A stretch of DNA of 64,000 nt from Theobroma cacao (lineage: Eukaryota; Streptophyta; Magnoliopsida; Malvales; Malvaceae). Under the pieces are notes generated by a model, which searched no databases, was not told where the DNA came from, and saw only the letters and a list, made by a program, of their open reading frames with translations. This document shows positions 60,871 to 64,000 of the stretch, in pieces (the stretch's first letter is position 1; every line of letters begins with the position of its first letter). The stretch covers positions 3,367,987 through 3,431,986 of the forward strand of contig NC_030856.1 of NCBI RefSeq assembly GCF_000208745.1. The letters run 5' to 3'. Position numbers and translations under genes: made by a program.

Positions 60871-63780
60871 CTACCACTCAGAATATCGAACAAAGGGAGA
60901 AAGGACATCCTTAGCATTAGACTGATCACATTCCACTGATTCCCACCATTCTCTCAGGCCTACTATGATTCTTTCTAAAGAAGGAGGAGGAGATAATTTC
61001 CCATTTTCAACAAGGGGAAGAGACAAAGGGATCCTCTTTACTTCTGGACATTTGACTATACCAAGATTTTGGAGAGAATCTGCAGGAATCATAACTCCAC
61101 CGCTGCAAATGCTTTTCAATTTTGGTAAGACTTGCAACCACAATGATTTTAATTTGGGAAGAATAAATGTTGTTCCTTCTCCTTTGTGATTTTCTTCTGA
61201 TGCTATTAATTCCTCCATTTCTTCACAACATTCAACGAAAATTTCCTCTAAGTTTTGGAGGCCCTGCAACAGCTCAACTGGAAACAACTTTTTCACCCTC
61301 GAACAAAAACTCATATGGAATTCTTTAAGAGAAGAGAAGATGGCAGGTGGTGTTGGAGCATGAGAGGTAGATTCAATTTCAACCGCTACACCTACTCCTA
61401 CTCCTACTCTCACAACTTCACGCAAGTTTCGCAATCCCTTAAGGTATAACTCCTCAATGTTGTGAAGTGCATCGCTAGACGATAATGACAAGTCAACCAC
61501 AAACTCCATCCCTTCACACTGCGTAATTTGACATTCCTTCAAGTCAGTCGCCTTACGAAACAAAGGAATGTTGTTTAAACATTTGAAATCATCACACTTC
61601 TCAATAGTTAAAGTTTGAAGGTCATGTGGGACCACCCTATCATCACACCTCTCTATCTCCGAATCTCTGAATTTAACCTGTTTCTCAATTTTTTTGAAAT
61701 TTGGGGGACGCCCAAAGCCAATATACCATTGCACAGGTGGTCCCCCCACTTGAAAAATGAAAGATGTAGGCCATTTACCTTGTGTACACTCTGCGTATTT
61801 CTTAAACTCTTGCACGTTGCGAAATGAACATGAAACCCACTCAAGCTTCCTCAATTGGCCTACTTCTTCTCCCTTTACAAACGTATCCTGTAGCATTAAG
61901 CATTGGAGATGACAAATCCTCCGTAATATTCCTACTGGTAGCTCTTTTAAAGCCATACGAAGATCTCTCAAGTTTTCTAACATCTCTATGCCTTGAGGAA
62001 CCTCTTCAAATCCTGTGTGCAAAAGGTTCAACTTTCTCAATGCTCTGAGCTTTGCTAATGAAGGCACATATTTTAACTGGCGACATTTAGCAAGTATCAA
62101 TGCATTGAGAGTTTTCAAGTTAGAGATCGAATTGGGTAGACTCACTATTTTATTACGAGAAAGATCTAGAACTTTTAACCCAGACATGTGCTTAAAAAAG
62201 GATTCTGAAATCCTTCTTAAGTCACAACTTTGCAATATCAAAGTTGATAAATGAGGCCATCTAGGTGATATGTGAGAAGGAATTTCTAATATTGAATTTC
62301 GCATCAAGGAAACTTTCTCAACACTCACTGTCCATTCTTGCTCACTTGGGAATTCTTTCAATTGCATACCTGCTTTTCCCATGAACTGATGACCTGCAAT
62401 ATACAACGCCATGTCCCTCAAAACATCATGCATCTTAACTCCATCAATAAAATCTCCAACCCTCTCTAATAGGCAATTATTTTCAAGCTTATTTAAAATG
62501 CTATAACCTCTGTGATGCATTGCTTCTTTGGTCTGTAAGCCATCAAGGAGTCCCTCATCTATCCAATTTTCAATTAATTCCACTTTTCTAATTATGAAAT
62601 CTTCAGGATATAAAGAGCAGTATAAGAAACAATTTTGAATTTTTGGATCTCTCAAATGGTCATAACTGAACTTCAAAGGCTCATATACTTCGATATCCAA
62701 TTCTTTCACACTTTCCACACGCTCTTCTAATTCAATTAGTGCATTCTTCCACTCACAAAAATCATCTACCTCCTTCATGGTCCCGGCTATTGTCACAATA
62801 CTAAGTGGTAAACCGCCACATTTCTCAACAATTTTGTCTACAATGTCCTTTAAATTTTGATCTTGTACAACTCTACGCCCCACGTGATCTAAGAATAAGT
62901 TCATGGACTCATTCTTTGAAAGTGGTTGCACTTTGACCACCTCACAACCCATAGACTTACAGACCTCAATCAATCTACTAGTGAGTACAACTTTCCTCCT
63001 CATTCCTAACGTTGGTTTAGGGACTCCCACATCCAATAGAGAAAATCGTTTCCAAACATCATCTAAGATCAACACATATCTCTTTCCCTCCAAAATATTC
63101 TTTAATTGTGCTGCTCGTTGCAATACAGTTGTTGGAAGAGCTTGTTTCAAAGAATTTGCAATATCTTCTTGCAATTTGAAAATATTCAATTCTTTTGATA
63201 CAGTGACCCATATCACTTGATCAAACCGATTATCCTTCAACAACTGATTATTGATATGCTTCATAATGGTAGTTTTCCCTATACCACCCATTCCACATAC
63301 TCCAATCATTCCAACCTCATCACCCATCAAATACTTCCAAATTTGTTCTTTTACATTGATTTCACCTTCTAGATTTGATGTTAGTAATGTCACCCCGGTG
63401 GCTGGAGGCCCATCAACTGCCACACCGTCAAGGAAACTACCTTGTTGGTAAATTTTGTTTACGTTTTCAATAGTTTGGCAAACAAAACTTCCTAGACGGC
63501 CACGTGACAAGAATGAAACAGAAGGGAACTCCTCTTCAATGTTTTTGACTTCATTGCCGACCTTTTCTACATCTTTGAGCCAGTTCTCCACTTCTTTCTT
63601 CATCTTTTTCCCGCAACGATCCTCTGCTTCCATTTTTAATTCGAGGTCTCGCTTTCGAGAATTTAGACTATTCACATTTCCTCGAAGCTCATTCATATAA
63701 TCTTCAAGTTTCCAATGATGATTTATGTATGGACCCCCAAAGCTCCTTATCACTTCAACAAATGACAATATCCAATCCAT
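60871..63780 (-). CDS. CC-NB-LRR disease resistance protein (RPS2/At4g27190-like)
   Basis: One uninterrupted 969-codon exon, an intracellular immune receptor. Coiled coil: residues 25-85 (EDYMNELRGNVNSLNSRKRD, VENWLKDVEKVGNEV). NB-ARC: P-loop GMGGIGKTT (163-171), RNBS-A FDQVIWVTVSKE, kinase 2 LILDDVW (237-243), RNBS-B VVLTSR, GLPLS (323-327), RNBS-D CFLYCSLYPEDF, MHD VKMHDVL (448-454). LRRs run from about 490 to the end, with LKVLDLSRNKIVSLPNSISN (535-555) and a repeat of LEEIxVxxCEEMEELIA type near the C-terminus. No key motif is missing, so ATP binding and the MHD switch should work. Such proteins guard host targets or sense effectors. The start MDWILSFVEVI is typical of this subfamily. A valine/glycine run (RVGVGVGVAVEIE, about 795-810) is unusual. 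Downstream is its degraded duplicate. Confidence 0.93.
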   Translation of the reverse strand: MDWILSFVEVIRSFGGPYINHHWKLEDYMNELRGNVNSLNSRKRDLELKMEAEDRCGKKMKKEVENWLKDVEKVGNEVKNIEEEFPSVSFLSRGRLGSFVCQTIENVNKIYQQGSFLDGVAVDGPPATGVTLLTSNLEGEINVKEQIWKYLMGDEVGMIGVCGMGGIGKTTIMKHINNQLLKDNRFDQVIWVTVSKELNIFKLQEDIANSLKQALPTTVLQRAAQLKNILEGKRYVLILDDVWKRFSLLDVGVPKPTLGMRRKVVLTSRLIEVCKSMGCEVVKVQPLSKNESMNLFLDHVGRRVVQDQNLKDIVDKIVEKCGGLPLSIVTIAGTMKEVDDFCEWKNALIELEERVESVKELDIEVYEPLKFSYDHLRDPKIQNCFLYCSLYPEDFIIRKVELIENWIDEGLLDGLQTKEAMHHRGYSILNKLENNCLLERVGDFIDGVKMHDVLRDMALYIAGHQFMGKAGMQLKEFPSEQEWTVSVEKVSLMRNSILEIPSHISPRWPHLSTLILQSCDLRRISESFFKHMSGLKVLDLSRNKIVSLPNSISNLKTLNALILAKCRQLKYVPSLAKLRALRKLNLLHTGFEEVPQGIEMLENLRDLRMALKELPVGILRRICHLQCLMLQDTFVKGEEVGQLRKLEWVSCSFRNVQEFKKYAECTQGKWPTSFIFQVGGPPVQWYIGFGRPPNFKKIEKQVKFRDSEIERCDDRVVPHDLQTLTIEKCDDFKCLNNIPLFRKATDLKECQITQCEGMEFVVDLSLSSSDALHNIEELYLKGLRNLREVVRVGVGVGVAVEIESTSHAPTPPAIFSSLKEFHMSFCSRVKKLFPVELLQGLQNLEEIFVECCEEMEELIASEENHKGEGTTFILPKLKSLWLQVLPKLKSICSGGVMIPADSLQNLGIVKCPEVKRIPLSLPLVENGKLSPPPSLERIIVGLREWWESVECDQSNAKDVLSPFVRYSEW
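63272..63294 (-). promoter_or_regulatory. Candidate miR482/2118 target site in the P-loop
   Basis: The NLR mRNA here encodes GMGGIGKT. It spells ggaatgggtggtatagggaa followed by aac. miR482/2118 microRNAs target this P-loop codon stretch in many plant NLR mRNAs and trigger phased secondary siRNAs (established). The match is to the general site; the microRNA of this species was not seen. Confidence 0.4.
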
Positions 63781-64000
63781 ATTACGAGCTCACTGCAGTT
63801 TAAAAAGCCAACGTATATTAAGATTCTTGCTCCACTTGTTATGTTTGAATATAACAAAGATAAAATTGTCAATGAAGCTTTGTTTCAATGGTAAGGAAGA
63901 TGTATAAGGTCGATATTACTTTTATGCTAGTTATTTATTTATTTATTTATTTTATTGATAATTTGTTCATTGATTTTTTACACTAAATGTAATCATTTGT
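63781..64000. other. NLR promoter side with (TTTA)n
   Basis: Upstream of the NLR start. A (ttta)n run of about six units lies at 63928-63951. Confidence 0.5.

Overview
The window is nuclear DNA from a flowering plant, most likely a rosid eudicot. The evidence is AT-rich intergenic DNA, GT-AG introns, a plant-type tRNA-Arg, and families limited to or typical of plants (CC-NB-LRR receptors, G-type lectin receptor kinases, DUF538, organelle RRM editing factor, pectin methylesterase/invertase inhibitors). The precise species is not determinable by eye. The gene set looks Malvaceae-like, but that is only an impression.

Layout. The left edge (1-179, minus) holds the N-terminus of a coiled-coil NLR. 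After about 6 kb of noncoding DNA containing a GC-rich G-box cluster comes a two-exon DUF538 secreted protein (6466-7543, plus). A four-exon tail-anchored protein of unknown function follows (10946-12974, plus). Next are a 13-exon mRNA cap guanine-N7 methyltransferase (13896-18257, minus) and a 13-exon family-1 beta-glucosidase (20587-23664, minus). Two orphan exon-like stretches lie on either side of the beta-glucosidase. Two tandem PMEI/invertase inhibitor genes (26200 and 29779, plus) are separated by a TIR transposon. An ORRM2-like organelle RNA-binding protein (30852-33941, plus), a small unknown gene with an antisense tRNA-Arg(ACG) in its intron (38175-39082), and an OCT4-like organic cation transporter (39811-43555, minus) complete the ordinary part.

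From about 46 kb to the end the window is a receptor cluster, all minus strand. One apparently intact 969-residue CC-NB-LRR gene (60871-63780) is followed by a degraded duplicate of its own LRR end. Upstream along the chromosome are three decaying copies of a G-type lectin S-receptor-like kinase, two of them paired with an NLR LRR fragment. The copies carry frameshifts, a lost kinase N-lobe, a lost EGF/PAN segment and an inverted-repeat breakpoint, so their order of decay can partly be read. A MULE-like element with a central array of a sequence built on agtcacgcaatgcc sits between copies.

No new molecular system is evident. The most informative structures are the composite RLK-NLR duplication, the PMEI block duplication in which one member has no gene, and the architecture of the two transposons. 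Exon boundaries were placed by reading splice sites and checking that phases close. They are predictions without transcript support.
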